Below are positions 25,531-34,431 of a stretch of DNA of 64,000 nucleotides, piece by piece. Under the pieces are notes generated by a model. That model did not search any database, was not told the origin of the DNA, and saw nothing but the letters and a program-made list of their open reading frames with translations. The DNA lies in contig CAIQVJ010000117.1 of assembly GCA_903875225.1 (NCBI GenBank), positions 1 to 64,000 of the forward strand. The letters are read 5' to 3'. The DNA comes from an uncultured Pseudomonadota bacterium. GTDB lineage: Bacteria > Myxococcota_A > UBA796 > SXON01. Position 1 is the stretch's first letter; every line of letters starts with the position of its first letter. Position numbers and translations under genes: made by a program.

Positions 25531-25961
25531 GCGGGCGATCTGGGGCAATGCCGGTTCTCGCGACCGTCGGACGGGATCGCGGCACCAGGCCCACGGCCAG
25601 CCAAATGGTAACGACCTGTCGTCGCGCGGTGCCCTGGATCGACTGGCGGATCGAGGGGGATCTCGTGGTCGGCAAAGGGCGCATCACGGTCTGCGTCGTC
25701 GAGGCGGGCCGGGAGGGGCCCACGGTCCGGAGTGTCACGCTCCGCCGGCCGCTCGCCTGGCCGGTGGATGAGGAGCCGGTGAGCGGGCCGGCAATTCGGG
25801 GGCTGAGGGGGCGGTTGCAGCGGCTTTTTGCGGGAGTACCGGGACCGGTCGGCCGTCCCAGCGCAGTTCGGGCAGTACCGGTGATTTCCTCGACACCCCC
25901 CGCAGATCGGCACCAGCACGCCACAATCGGCGCAGTGGAGGAGGTAGCCGCTGTCCGATGA
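25527..25961 (+). CDS. Hypothetical protein coupled to the phosphatase gene
   Basis: The protein is 144 residues. The ATG overlaps the PP2C stop (ATGA). Residues about 30-75 are beta-prone (IDWRIEGDLVVGKGRITVCVVEAG). The last 45 residues are Pro/Arg/Ala-rich and lie antisense to a zinc-ribbon-like reading frame, so the true protein may be shorter, or one of the two frames is not expressed. Function unknown. Confidence 0.4.
   Translation: MSGRSGAMPVLATVGRDRGTRPTASQMVTTCRRAVPWIDWRIEGDLVVGKGRITVCVVEAGREGPTVRSVTLRRPLAWPVDEEPVSGPAIRGLRGRLQRLFAGVPGPVGRPSAVRAVPVISSTPPADRHQHATIGAVEEVAAVR
25824..25946 (-). pseudogene. Zinc-ribbon fragment, possibly transposon-derived
   Basis: On the minus strand this stretch reads CADCG...CGGCRGNHRYCPNC, three CxxC pairs with typical spacing, followed by basic residues (RSRYSRKK). 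The pattern recalls accessory zinc-ribbon proteins of some insertion sequences. There is a stop just upstream and no good start codon, so it is at most a remnant. It lies opposite the end of the 25527 gene. Confidence 0.3.
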
Positions 25962-26370
25962 GGCCGGTCATCCGGCCCGCAGGGGTTGCCGGAGCGGCGC
26001 GGGTCGGTGAAGATCGAGCCGCCGGATCTCACGCCGGCGGCCTACAAGAAGATGCTGGAGAAGCAGCGGGCCGACATCGCAGCGTGAGGGTTGGGGCATC
26101 GGAAGGGTTTACGTCGGGGCCAGATCGAGGGCCTCCGGGCGGGATTGACCGGGCACGGCGCGGTGCGGATCGTGCGGGAGTGGGCGGCGAATCGGGGGGA
26201 GGCGGCGCTGGTGCCGAGGAAGGTGGGGGAGGCGGGGGCGATGTCGAGGGCGGGGTTGAACGCGGCGTGCGCCTGACCCGCCGGTTCTGCTCGAAACAAT
26301 CGCCGCGCCCTTTTGACGGAGGTGCGATGCGTGGAGGAGCCCCCAACGGCAAACACCGATGAGCGCCAGT
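25962..26370. other. Gap at the end of the plus-strand operon; only tiny doubtful frames
   Basis: This is 409 bp with no convincing gene. Two short plus-strand frames could be translated: 25986-26087 (34 codons from TTG, ending KKMLEKQRADIAA) and 26091-26276 (61 codons from TTG, Arg/Gly-rich). Both may be fragments of decayed genes. The stretch marks the change from the element to the protease cassette and could hold an element boundary; no att-like repeat was found. Confidence 0.4.
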
Positions 26371-27036
26371 TCACCCTGGAACAGGTTCGTCCGGTGCGTC
26401 GGAAAAACGGTCGAGCGCGAGAGGTCGAATCAGGTCGAGGAACTCCGTCGGCGAGAGTTGCCGGCCTTCCGCCAGAGGACCCACGTCCGTGAGCGGGACG
26501 ATGACGTCATGCCCTGGATGGCTTCGACGCACATTGAGAGGACCCACGTCCGCGAGCGGGACGATGACGTCATGCCCTGGATGGCTTCGACGCACATGGA
26601 GCCAAAGTGCGACAACGCAAATGGCGGGGACTCGCAAGAGCCGCACCTCAAAGTCCTCCTGCTTGTCAGCGAGTTCCTCCTCAAGGCGCAGGACATGTGT
26701 CACTGTTGCGGCCACGAAGCGGCCTCGGTTCACCGCACCACCGTACGAGCCGGCCCGCCTGCGACTCACCTCGGTGGCCGCAATTACTTCGCCGCCCTTG
26801 TCGACGAGCGCACGCCAACCCGTTCGGCGCGCAGCGGAGATCGCCCGACGCGCGACGATCGAGTCAGTCCCCAACGCATAGACCGGGTGCGGGAGCGCGA
26901 GGTGGAGTCCGGCTCCCCCGATCGGCGCATGGGCCTCGACTGCCACCACCTCCCCTCGGAGCAGGTGACTGCGCCATGTTGCCGAATGCAGCGCAATCTC
27001 TGCTCGCAATGGAGGGCTGCTTGGGATCAAGGGCAT
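26371..27036 (-). CDS. Partner protein of the papain-like protease cassette
   Basis: The protein is 221 residues from the ATG at 27036, 20 bp after the protease stop and preceded by an AGGAG site. It is predicted as alpha/beta and unrecognised by family. Near its C-terminus it contains two nearly identical 21-residue units, each with VRRSHPGHDVIVPL, encoded by a 63-bp tandem duplication. The gene order (papain-like protease followed by a small hypothetical) recurs in proteobacteria as I recall it, but the role is unknown. Confidence 0.6.
   Translation of the reverse strand: MPLIPSSPPLRAEIALHSATWRSHLLRGEVVAVEAHAPIGGAGLHLALPHPVYALGTDSIVARRAISAARRTGWRALVDKGGEVIAATEVSRRRAGSYGGAVNRGRFVAATVTHVLRLEEELADKQEDFEVRLLRVPAICVVALWLHVRRSHPGHDVIVPLADVGPLNVRRSHPGHDVIVPLTDVGPLAEGRQLSPTEFLDLIRPLALDRFSDAPDEPVPG
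26474..26599. repeat. 63-bp in-frame tandem duplication
   Basis: Two adjacent copies (26474-26536 and 26537-26599) differ at only a few bases. Each contains GGGACGATGACGTCATGCCC. The period of 63 bp keeps the reading frame of the minus-strand gene, adding 21 residues. The near-identity indicates a recent event. Confidence 0.85.
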
Positions 27037-27055
27037 TGGCCGAATTGCTCCTGGG

Positions 27056-27690
27056 TCACTTGGTGAGGTAGGTATGGGTCCACGAACCGGAGCCCTGGTA
27101 GTTACTGCAAAACGTGAATCGGTCGACTTCCGAACGTTCGCCACAAGGATCGTCGATTAGGAACATCGACGGCTTTCCGATTATCACGCCCATGATGACG
27201 ACAAAATGACCACTTGGTGGAACTGATCCCCTCCAACCGATCCGGGCAGCCACCGGTCTGTCTGCGGCGATCTGCTTCAAGACCTGGCTCGGCGTGGTAG
27301 GCGTGGTGCTGCACGCCGCCAAGTTGCTTGTGACAGACAACGCCTTGTCCAACTGAAAAGTCTGGTTGCATCCCGCCGCCGAACCGTTCTGGCAGCAGTT
27401 CGACAGGCCCAGTGCCTTCTGCGCGACTAAAAGCATTGGGTCCACGTTGAGGACGGGTTGAAGAACCTCGCCACGCTGGCTGACACGGCAGCCCAGCACC
27501 ATTTGTCCTGCTTTTGGGTCTCCATGCTGAAGGCGAGACAAGCCGCCCGGCCCGCCCGCGCTCCGCGAGCGCCCCCGGCACCCGGCGCCCTCACTGGTTG
27601 CCGCGTTCTCTGAATAATCGTCACGGCAGAGTGCCGGTGTCTTTTCCCCGATGTCTCCTCGCGAGGTCGCCAGGCACCTCGCGGATGCAC
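27056..27690 (-). pseudogene. Papain-like cysteine protease (C39/C70-like), frameshifted
   Basis: The upstream frame carries METQKQDKWCWAAVSASV, the catalytic Gln...Cys block of papain-like peptidases, and runs to STWTQC before a stop at 27427. The next frame continues at once with LLVAQKALGL, then CC and the downstream SGHFVVIMGV, with the catalytic His, and FLIDDPCG. The two halves join at a TTTT run near 27433, so a single-base indel splits an otherwise normal gene. Either it is a pseudogene or the assembly has an error; programmed frameshifting is less likely. The start is uncertain (27690 or an internal ATG at 27525). Confidence 0.7.
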
Positions 27691-27776
27691 ACGTCACGCA
27701 CGCTCCAGTCATGACCGTTTCGACCCCGACTGGGGGTTCGGAGGTTCATCGACGTCGCTGAGGCTGGACTCATTGA

Positions 27777-30407
27777 TCAGTGCCTCAGGGGATCTGTTGG
27801 CCAAGCATCGGTGTTGTCGGCGACTTCACCCCAGGTCGCGTAGCACCGGCATCGCTCCTGGCGCGGATCCCCGTACCCGTCGCCATCCTCATCCGCGTAA
27901 AACCCGGTACAGTTTAGTGAATCCTGGTTGTTTTCGGTCCCATCGCAGTCATCGTCAACTGGGGTGGAGCAGTCCTCATAGGCGGTTGGGGGGTCAGCAC
28001 AGGCCACAGTAATGTCCACGCTGTCGGTGCCCGCAAGCCCGGAGGCGGACCCGTCGTTAGCCGACACGCTGCATGTCCAAGCCTGCGCCGTGTAGACATC
28101 GCTCCCATTCACCACGCTGTCCGTCGTGCCGTCCGCCGCGCTTGTGTAGGTCACCCCATCGACGTCCCAGCCGAAGGCGTATGTCAGCGCGTCCCCATCC
28201 GCGTCGTAACTATCTGTCATCACGGTGCATGTGAGATCGTCACCGTGCTGCGCGTCGGCTGGTGCGATCTCAACGACCGGTGCAGTTGGCGTCGTATTGC
28301 TGACCGTGACGCTGCTGCTTGACGCGCTTGATGTGGTGGTACCGTCGTCGGCGGTCACGGTGGCGAAGACCACCTGACCCCGGCCAAAACTGGTGGCGCC
28401 CGAAAGCGTGGAACTCGCCCCGCTCTGGACCAAGGCCCCATCAACGTACCAGTCGTAGCTGAGGGAGAGGCTGTCGCCGTCAGCATCGCTCGATACCGGG
28501 ATCGCGGCAACGCTGTCGTCGGTGTAGACGATGCTCGGGGAAAGCGCGACGCTGCTAACCACCGGTGCCGTGTTGTATACGGTCACACTGGCAGAAACGG
28601 TGTCGGCTCCACCCTGACCGTCATCGGCGACGACCTCGCACACCACGGCTTGCCCAGCACTGAACTCGCCGACCAGGGTGGACGAGTCGGGACTCGTTGT
28701 GGATGCAGCGACCAACGTGCCTGCCACGGTCCATGTCAAGTCGTAGCTCACCAAATCGGCGTCCGAGTCCGTCGATGAGGCGCTGCACGTCAGCGTCGAT
28801 GACCGTGTAGCGCTGGACGGGGTGAGGGAAATAGCCGCCACCGGCGGGGTGTTGGCGACCCCCACCGATGCCGTTCCTGCAGGGCCGTAGGCGAAGCCAT
28901 CCGATGCCGTGACTGCGACGGCCCATGTCTCTCCGTGAGAGGTAGCGCTGGCCGGGACAGTGCTGCTGGTGCTGGCACCGCTCGGCACGCCGTCCACGAA
29001 CCATGCGTAGGTGTAGGTCACGGGGTCTCCGTCAGGGTCGGAGGCAGCAGTGTCGATGCTGACGGTGAGATCGTCGCCAGTGGCCGGGCTCGCCGGAGAG
29101 AGAGTGACGCCCGGCGCGGTCGGCGCGCCGTTGATCGTGAAGGCACCGAGGGCGGTGGCGTAGAGCCCCGTGGAGTCGGTGACGGTGACGGTCAGCGCGT
29201 GGTCTCCCCGAGTCAGGCCGCTCTCGAAGAACTGCGCCAGCCCGCTGCTCTCGGGGGGGCCTTCGTAGAAGATGCCGTCAATGTCACTCTCCCAGGTCAC
29301 CCACAGGTCAGACGCCGCATCCTCGTTGTCCTCGACGATCGCCGAGAAGGTCAGATTGTCGCCTTCGTTTGCCACCTCCCCCAGTGCCGGGGCTTCGAGT
29401 TCGATCGTGGGCGCTGAGCCCACCGTGTACACCAGCTCAGCGGTACACGTCGCGCCCACCTCGTCCACGACCTGCATGGACACCACATGGGTGTTGACAG
29501 AAAGGCCGGAGAACGGGAACGTCACGCTTCCGCCGCTGGTCGGGAGGCTTGTCCCGATCACTCCGTCCTTGTCGCTGGACCAGGTCACGGCCAGCTCGTC
29601 CGATGGAATGTCCACGTCCGAGACCTCGCCGCGAAACGTGACAGTCTCACCCGTGCCCCCGGCTGTGCCGTCCGCGGGAGCGGTGATCACGCAGTCCGGG
29701 GCGGAGTTCGGCGGGCCGACGTCGATGAGCACAGTGGCGATGCCCTCGCTCCCCGCGCTGTCCTGAACGTGCAATTCGAGAGCGTGCGCGCCCTCCAAAA
29801 GCGTGCTGTAGCCGAGCACTTCGCCGCTGGAAGTGGGCGTGGCATCCACGGCTGCGAGCAGCGTGCCGCCGTCCTCCCACCATGCCGTTAGAGCCCCGAC
29901 GGCGTCCTCAGCGTCAGCCACCGTACCGCGGAAGGTCACAAGCTGATCAGCGTAGTAGACGCCGTCCGTCACCGGGCTCGCGATCGTGGCGGTCGGTGCG
30001 GCGTTCGGGGTGACCCCGAGGCTGATGTTCGCGGTCGCGGCGGCACCGTCGGGATCCGTCACCTCCAGGCGGATGTCCATCGCGGCGTCCGGCACGGTGA
30101 TGTCGCAGCTCGTGGTGCCGTCGTCTGCCGGAGTGGCGGGAGCGCAGGCCTCGACGTCATCGACGAACCAGTGGGCACTCAGGTCCGCTGTCGGGTCGTT
30201 GGCGTCGCTCGCCGCGCCGCGCAGCGTGAGGGGAGTGCCCGAAAGCACGGTCGCGCCGTCCGCGGGTGACATGATCTGCGCCTCGGGCGGGGTGTTGAAC
30301 GCCCCGACCTTCTGGTCGGAGCAGCCGGCCAGCCCGAGGAGGCCCGACAAAGAGAGCCCAAGCGCCCAAGGGCCACGGGTGAGAAGCAAGTTCGTAGCGC
30401 GGGACAT
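27777..30407 (-). CDS. Large lipoprotein with Ig/cadherin-like repeats and a MopE-type C-terminus
   Basis: The protein is 876 residues from the ATG at 30407, chosen because it gives a perfect lipoprotein signal (LSLSGLLGLAGC). The mature part is about eight repeats of about 90 residues of PKD/Ig-like type (NTPPVAAISL, ADGDSLSLSYDWYVDG, DDGTTTSSASS). The C-terminus has MopE-like Asp-rich segments (DDDCDGTENN, DEDGDGYGD) that bind calcium or metals. It should sit on the outer membrane or outside the cell. The style matches the chromosomal repeat proteins at 58-64 kb, so it is probably host DNA, not element cargo. Confidence 0.8.
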   Translation of the reverse strand: MSRATNLLLTRGPWALGLSLSGLLGLAGCSDQKVGAFNTPPEAQIMSPADGATVLSGTPLTLRGAASDANDPTADLSAHWFVDDVEACAPATPADDGTTSCDITVPDAAMDIRLEVTDPDGAAATANISLGVTPNAAPTATIASPVTDGVYYADQLVTFRGTVADAEDAVGALTAWWEDGGTLLAAVDATPTSSGEVLGYSTLLEGAHALELHVQDSAGSEGIATVLIDVGPPNSAPDCVITAPADGTAGGTGETVTFRGEVSDVDIPSDELAVTWSSDKDGVIGTSLPTSGGSVTFPFSGLSVNTHVVSMQVVDEVGATCTAELVYTVGSAPTIELEAPALGEVANEGDNLTFSAIVEDNEDAASDLWVTWESDIDGIFYEGPPESSGLAQFFESGLTRGDHALTVTVTDSTGLYATALGAFTINGAPTAPGVTLSPASPATGDDLTVSIDTAASDPDGDPVTYTYAWFVDGVPSGASTSSTVPASATSHGETWAVAVTASDGFAYGPAGTASVGVANTPPVAAISLTPSSATRSSTLTCSASSTDSDADLVSYDLTWTVAGTLVAASTTSPDSSTLVGEFSAGQAVVCEVVADDGQGGADTVSASVTVYNTAPVVSSVALSPSIVYTDDSVAAIPVSSDADGDSLSLSYDWYVDGALVQSGASSTLSGATSFGRGQVVFATVTADDGTTTSSASSSSVTVSNTTPTAPVVEIAPADAQHGDDLTCTVMTDSYDADGDALTYAFGWDVDGVTYTSAADGTTDSVVNGSDVYTAQAWTCSVSANDGSASGLAGTDSVDITVACADPPTAYEDCSTPVDDDCDGTENNQDSLNCTGFYADEDGDGYGDPRQERCRCYATWGEVADNTDAWPTDPLRH

Positions 30408-30536
30408 CGCAACCCATGAATGTCCTGCCCGTATAGCACAAAAGCCCTCGGGAACTGCGCTGTCTGGACCGGGCGGAGCGACCGTCAACCGCCGGTGGAA
30501 CGCAGGGATCTCCTCGGTTTCCGGATCAGGTCGGCG

Positions 30537-30710
30537 TCATTCCAGCTGGCGGCACCATTCTTCGATCGCGACGAGATAGCCCCCCGCGCGCTTGATGTGC
30601 TGCTCCTTCTGGGCGCCAGATGCCTTTTCGGCAGCGTCCAGGGCCTTCCGAACCTCTTCGACGTTCACGCTGACAACCTTCTTTATTTCCGCAATTTCGG
30701 CTTTTGTCAT
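30537..30710 (-). CDS. Small helical protein
   Basis: The protein is 57 residues from the ATG at 30710 (MTKAEIAEIKKVVSV). Longer starts upstream give only Arg/Pro-rich sequence. It is almost all charged amphipathic helix (VEEVRKALDAAEKASG), ending EEWCRQLE. Function unknown. Confidence 0.45.
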   Translation of the reverse strand: MTKAEIAEIKKVVSVNVEEVRKALDAAEKASGAQKEQHIKRAGGYLVAIEEWCRQLE

Positions 30711-31258
30711 CGTCTGCCTCGGAGGTGACCACGTAGCACGGCAGCCCAGGCGCGCCGGAATGAATCCCGAGCCCCGCGCAGTCGGTGACGAAGCGGACCG
30801 CCCAGACCCGGCTCCGAAGCGCGCGCGCGCACCCCGCCCTGCTTCAACGAGCCCTGATCCAGAAGAACCCTGATCCCCACCCCGGGGCCGGGCCACCGCG
30901 GCCCCTCGGCCGGACCAACCTGCGCCGCCCGCCGGGCCAACCCCGCGTGCGTTCCGCCGGCAGACCGGGCCAACCTACGAATACACCTCATCCCAGCCTG
31001 TGAAACCGCCATATCGGAGCGATGGATGCCTCTGATCCGGCCAGCCGGACCGCCCCGACCGCGCCGGGCTGGCGGTCCCGCCCTGCCGCCGGCCGTCTCT
31101 CGACCTCGCGGGACACGTCCATCAACCCCGAAATCGGCCAAGCATCCCCATTCCCGGCGTGAATTCCCCCCTCACCCCTCCCCGAAAACGGACCCCAGCC
31201 CCGGTCGCCGGTGCCCATCACCGCCGCCGAGGCCTCCCGCCCCTCACCGCCCGGCCGC
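30711..31258. other. 548-bp gene-free stretch, possible left boundary of the tRNA-Sec element
   Basis: No open frame here looks coding; those present are Arg/Gly/Pro-rich on both strands. Three near-copies of CCGG(A/G)CCAACC occur between about 30913 and 30980. The position, between a host-like lipoprotein region and the phage-like block, makes it a candidate left junction. I did not find a copy of the tRNA-Sec 3' end here. Confidence 0.35.
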
Positions 31259-32797
31259 CTACGACGTGTCCGACCCCACGCCGCACCCCGCCCGCTGTGC
31301 AAGCCCGGTCAGGAACCGCAGGTCCTTCGAGTCGAAACGCTTCCACTCCGCCAGGATCCGCGTCCGCGCCTTCCACCAGTCGCCCAACTCCGCGATCACC
31401 TTCGCCGCAACCGCGATCTCCGACGCCACAGGCTCCCGGCTGTCGCGCCGCCCCTCAAGCCAGACGCGCACGAGCCTGTCCGCACCCATCGGCAACCATG
31501 GGGCGCTGGACTCCGGCGCTCGCTGGTCCGGTCTCCACGCCTCCGCAAAGCGGTGGTTCGCGCCGCACTTGCCGCAGGTCACGTCCCCCTCAGCCGCATC
31601 GACGGTCAGCACCGGCAGCCCGTCCGCCCCGCGAGCCCAGGCCGCGCGACACGCATCCATCGTCGAGCTGTCCGCCAGCGGCGCGCTGCAGTCCGGACAG
31701 CCAGCGACCAGCGGCTCGACGTGCTGCCCGGAGCAGTACCTGGCCTCCCAACCCCAGGTGTCCTCCCCCGGACGATGCAGGTAGCGACGGGGCAGCTTGG
31801 TCGCCCGCGAGCAATCGGGACAGGCCGCGTCCATGCCGACCCTGCTCCCGGTCACGAACGCAACGCGAACGCCGGGAAACCGGAGCACGACGGGCGCGAC
31901 CTCGACGATCTTCACCGGCTTCTCCGCGTCCACAGCCCCCGGCGCGGACCCGCTCCAGAACTCGGCCAGATGCGCGCAGCTCGGCGGCACGCACGGGGCG
32001 TAGAGGTTCGCCCGATGCTTCGGGCTGCTCCCCCCGCGCTTGATCACCTTCAGCACCCCGAGCTTCACCAGCGCTGTCGTCGCCTCCCAGACCCGCGTCC
32101 GTCCTCGCGCCTTCGCCTTTTTCTTCGCCTTGTCGCTGAGCACAACGCCGACGATCTGGGCAATGGCGAGCTTCGAGAGCGCGACGGTCCCGGCGATCGC
32201 CCGCGACCGCAGCACCAGAAGGCAGTCGAGCGCCCACGGCGAGCGCATCAGCGACTGCCACTCCGCGCTCGCAAACTCCCAAACGTGCACGAACGCCTTT
32301 CGCACCTTCCACGCCCCATTCGAGCAGTAGACGTCCTCGGGTCGGACCCGCGAATCGGCCCGCGACCCGGCCCCGTCCTTCGCCGCCCGCTCGACCGCCC
32401 GCCGGATCTGGTCGGCCTCGCCTGGGTAGGCGAGCTGGTAGACGTTGGTCGCGTTCCGGGTCCGCGCGATGCGCTCGCGGGTGACCTTGAGCCACCCGGC
32501 CCGCTCCAGGCGCGCGACGCTCGCGATCACGGTGGACTCGACGCAGCCAGTCTCCAGCGCCAGCTCGCTGTACGCGACCTGGCCACGCCCTTTCGTGTCG
32601 GTGTGTCCCATGATCGCGAGCAGCGTCGCGTGGTCTACGGCGTCCAACGCCCGCCATTCGGGGGCGCGCACGATCCACGCCGGGACGAAGATGCGGCGCT
32701 TGTCGGGATGGGGCGCATCGCCCACGCGCTTCAGAAGCCACGGCGTGAGCGCGCGGTCGCAGTCGGCGTAGACCTGACGGGGGCGAGGAGCGGTCAA
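31259..32797 (-). CDS. Winged-helix replication-type protein with zinc-ribbon C-terminus
   Basis: The protein is 512 residues from a TTG at 32797 overlapping the upstream stop (TTGA). The N-terminal part contains a winged-helix (YSELALETGCVESTVIASVARLERAGWLKV). The middle has a second helical DNA-binding-like region. The C-terminal third carries several CxxC pairs (CPDCSRATKL, CPDCSAPL, CGKCGANHRF). Helix-turn-helix plus zinc-ribbon proteins at this position in phages and plasmids are often replication initiators or organisers. That role is inferred. Confidence 0.55.
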   Translation of the reverse strand: MTAPRPRQVYADCDRALTPWLLKRVGDAPHPDKRRIFVPAWIVRAPEWRALDAVDHATLLAIMGHTDTKGRGQVAYSELALETGCVESTVIASVARLERAGWLKVTRERIARTRNATNVYQLAYPGEADQIRRAVERAAKDGAGSRADSRVRPEDVYCSNGAWKVRKAFVHVWEFASAEWQSLMRSPWALDCLLVLRSRAIAGTVALSKLAIAQIVGVVLSDKAKKKAKARGRTRVWEATTALVKLGVLKVIKRGGSSPKHRANLYAPCVPPSCAHLAEFWSGSAPGAVDAEKPVKIVEVAPVVLRFPGVRVAFVTGSRVGMDAACPDCSRATKLPRRYLHRPGEDTWGWEARYCSGQHVEPLVAGCPDCSAPLADSSTMDACRAAWARGADGLPVLTVDAAEGDVTCGKCGANHRFAEAWRPDQRAPESSAPWLPMGADRLVRVWLEGRRDSREPVASEIAVAAKVIAELGDWWKARTRILAEWKRFDSKDLRFLTGLAQRAGCGVGSDTS

Positions 32798-33060
32798 GGG
32801 GCGACGGGCTCCGAATGTTCGGCGACCGGCGCCGCAAACCATCGACCGTCGCGCTCGATGACGCGGCCGATGACTGCGAGGCGGCGGAGGTGGGAACGGA
32901 CCGTGGGCCGGGCGAGCCCGCGGGCGATCACGAGGTCCGCGACGGGGACGCCGACCAGCCCAGCGGCAACGACCAGCGCCTGCGTCGTCCAGCGTGAGCG
33001 GGGGTGACGGCCGGTGGCCGCGCGGTCCCGCATCCAGAGGTCGAGCTGAACGCTGCTCAT
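32794..33060 (-). CDS. Small winged-helix DNA-binding protein
   Basis: The protein is 88 residues. The ATG overlaps the previous stop (ATGA), and its own stop overlaps the next start. A helix-turn-helix/wing pattern is visible in VPVADLVIARGLARPTVRSHLRRL followed by RVIERDGRWFAA. It is likely a regulator or replication accessory of the element. Confidence 0.55.
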   Translation of the reverse strand: MSSVQLDLWMRDRAATGRHPRSRWTTQALVVAAGLVGVPVADLVIARGLARPTVRSHLRRLAVIGRVIERDGRWFAAPVAEHSEPVAP

Positions 33061-33614
33061 GCAGTCCCGGAGGTCGGGCGGGGCCGGACAGACCGATCTT
33101 GCAGGAGGGCGTGCAGGCCTGCGGCCCGGCCCTCGGGGTCGATGCCGAGGGCGTCGCAGAGCAGGGGCCACTGCGCGGCGTCGGGGGCGGCCCGACCGTG
33201 AAACCACGCGGCGACCTGGGCGGCGGTCGCCCCGCGGATCGGAGCCAGCCGGCACGCGAGATCCACCACGGACGTCTGCCGCGCGGCTCGGCGGAGCCAG
33301 GCCCCGAACCCCGGCGAGGGCACCATCAGCAGCACGGCCACGGGCTCCGGTCCGGTCTGGGCCGCGACCGAAGGTTCGGCGCGTCCACGCCAGGCCAGGG
33401 ACAGCCCGCGGGCGATGTCGTCGGCGTCGAGCATGTAGAGCTGCGCGAGCTCGGCCCACTCCACGAGGTCCGGCAGGTGCGAGCCGCGCTCGATCGCTGC
33501 GAGGCGTCGTCTGGTCATGCCGAGCACGAGCAGACCAGGAGCCTCGGCTGCCGCGCGTCGGCTGAGCCGGGCGTCGGAGCGGGCGTCCCGCAGGAACGCT
33601 CCCAGCGCGCTCAA
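33057..33614 (-). CDS. XRE-like helix-turn-helix protein
   Basis: The protein is 185 residues. The N-terminal HTH (LRDARSDARLSRRAAAEAPG...MTRRRLAAIERG) resembles XRE regulators. A second helical domain (about 95-185) includes a possible second HTH (ATAAQVAAWFHG). It overlaps the genes before and after it by four bases. It belongs to a run of regulators read away from the XRE gene at 34432. Confidence 0.55.
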   Translation of the reverse strand: MSALGAFLRDARSDARLSRRAAAEAPGLLVLGMTRRRLAAIERGSHLPDLVEWAELAQLYMLDADDIARGLSLAWRGRAEPSVAAQTGPEPVAVLLMVPSPGFGAWLRRAARQTSVVDLACRLAPIRGATAAQVAAWFHGRAAPDAAQWPLLCDALGIDPEGRAAGLHALLQDRSVRPRPTSGTA

Positions 33615-34015
33615 GGAAGCGCGACCGGGAGCAGGAGGCTGACGTCGTAGGCGCGTCGAAGTGCCTCGCCGCGCTCCAGCTCGGACCAGGGGAGGACCGA
33701 GAAGAGCGCCGCAAGCTGTCCCGCGCTGGGCTGCTCCTCGCCGGTCTCCCAGCGGGCGACCGCCGTCAGGTGCGCCCCTCGCACCCCGGCGAGCGCTCGG
33801 GCGAGGTCCCGCTGCGTCATGCCGGAGGCGAGGCGCTTCGCGGCCACCAGCTCACCCAGGATAGCGCGAGGCGTGGCGCGAGGAAGGTCCGGATAGCCAG
33901 CCTCCATCCAAGTACACCGGGCGACCGCGGCCTCAGCGGAGATCCCCGGGGCGGGCTCAGCAAGCGCGCGGAGAAGCCGCACCGTGGCGGGGTGGAGGTC
34001 AGTCGACGACGGCAT
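33611..34015 (-). CDS. XRE-family regulator
   Basis: The protein is 134 residues from the ATG at 34015 (MPSSTDLHPATVRLLRAL). The C-terminal half holds a classical XRE HTH (GMTQRDLARALAGVRGAHLT then AVARWETGEEQP). It overlaps the upstream regulator by 17 bp. The N-terminal 60 residues are helical. Confidence 0.6.
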   Translation of the reverse strand: MPSSTDLHPATVRLLRALAEPAPGISAEAAVARCTWMEAGYPDLPRATPRAILGELVAAKRLASGMTQRDLARALAGVRGAHLTAVARWETGEEQPSAGQLAALFSVLPWSELERGEALRRAYDVSLLLPVALP

Positions 34016-34367
34016 CGAGGGACTCCATCGGGTCAAGAGTCGTCGAGCAGCGGGCTTCCGGGGCGCGAGGCACCCCCTTGGCGGCGACACGTCGCGCGTA
34101 GGAGTCGCGGCGGGCGCGCATGGCCAGCTCGTCCCGGAGGGCGATGTCGTCGGGATCGGTGACGCCCAGCGCACGGGTGATGCCCACGAGCCGCCCGGCG
34201 TCGGGAATCGCGACACCGACCTCCCAGTTGGAGATGTTCGTCTGCGTACAACCTCCGAGATCCACGAGGCAATCCGCGAGCGCGCTCTGCGAGATCGCGG
34301 CTGCAGAACGCCGGTTGCGAAGCCACTCGGCCAGGGACGACGGGGGGAGGAAGGAGAAGGTGGTCAT
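33999..34367 (-). CDS. XRE-family repressor-like protein
   Basis: The protein is 122 residues from the ATG at 34367. The HTH lies at about residues 22-55 (ISQSALADCLVD...TQTNISNWEVG). It is transcribed divergently from another XRE gene across only 64 bp, the arrangement of a phage-type genetic switch. It heads a minus-strand operon of regulators and the replication-type protein. Confidence 0.65.
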   Translation of the reverse strand: MTTFSFLPPSSLAEWLRNRRSAAAISQSALADCLVDLGGCTQTNISNWEVGVAIPDAGRLVGITRALGVTDPDDIALRDELAMRARRDSYARRVAAKGVPRAPEARCSTTLDPMESLDAVVD

Positions 34368-34431
34368 TCCAAAACAGCGTAACTCGATTTTCGATTGTGC
34401 AAGGACGGCCCGAATAGGGCATAATGGCGCC
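34368..34431. promoter_or_regulatory. Divergent promoter/operator between two XRE genes
   Basis: This is 64 bp. Plus strand: TTGTGC (34395-34400), 19 bp, then CATAAT (34420-34425), a fair -35/-10 pair that would start transcription at about the ATG at 34432, so the message may be leaderless. Minus strand: TTGCAC reading from 34402. A repeated CGATT (TCGATTTTCGATTGTGC) overlaps both promoters and could be the operator. Confidence 0.5.

Noticed and set aside
30711..31258. Minus- and plus-strand open frames as genes
   Set aside because: Translations are low-complexity Arg/Gly/Pro, with no ribosome-binding site and no domain.
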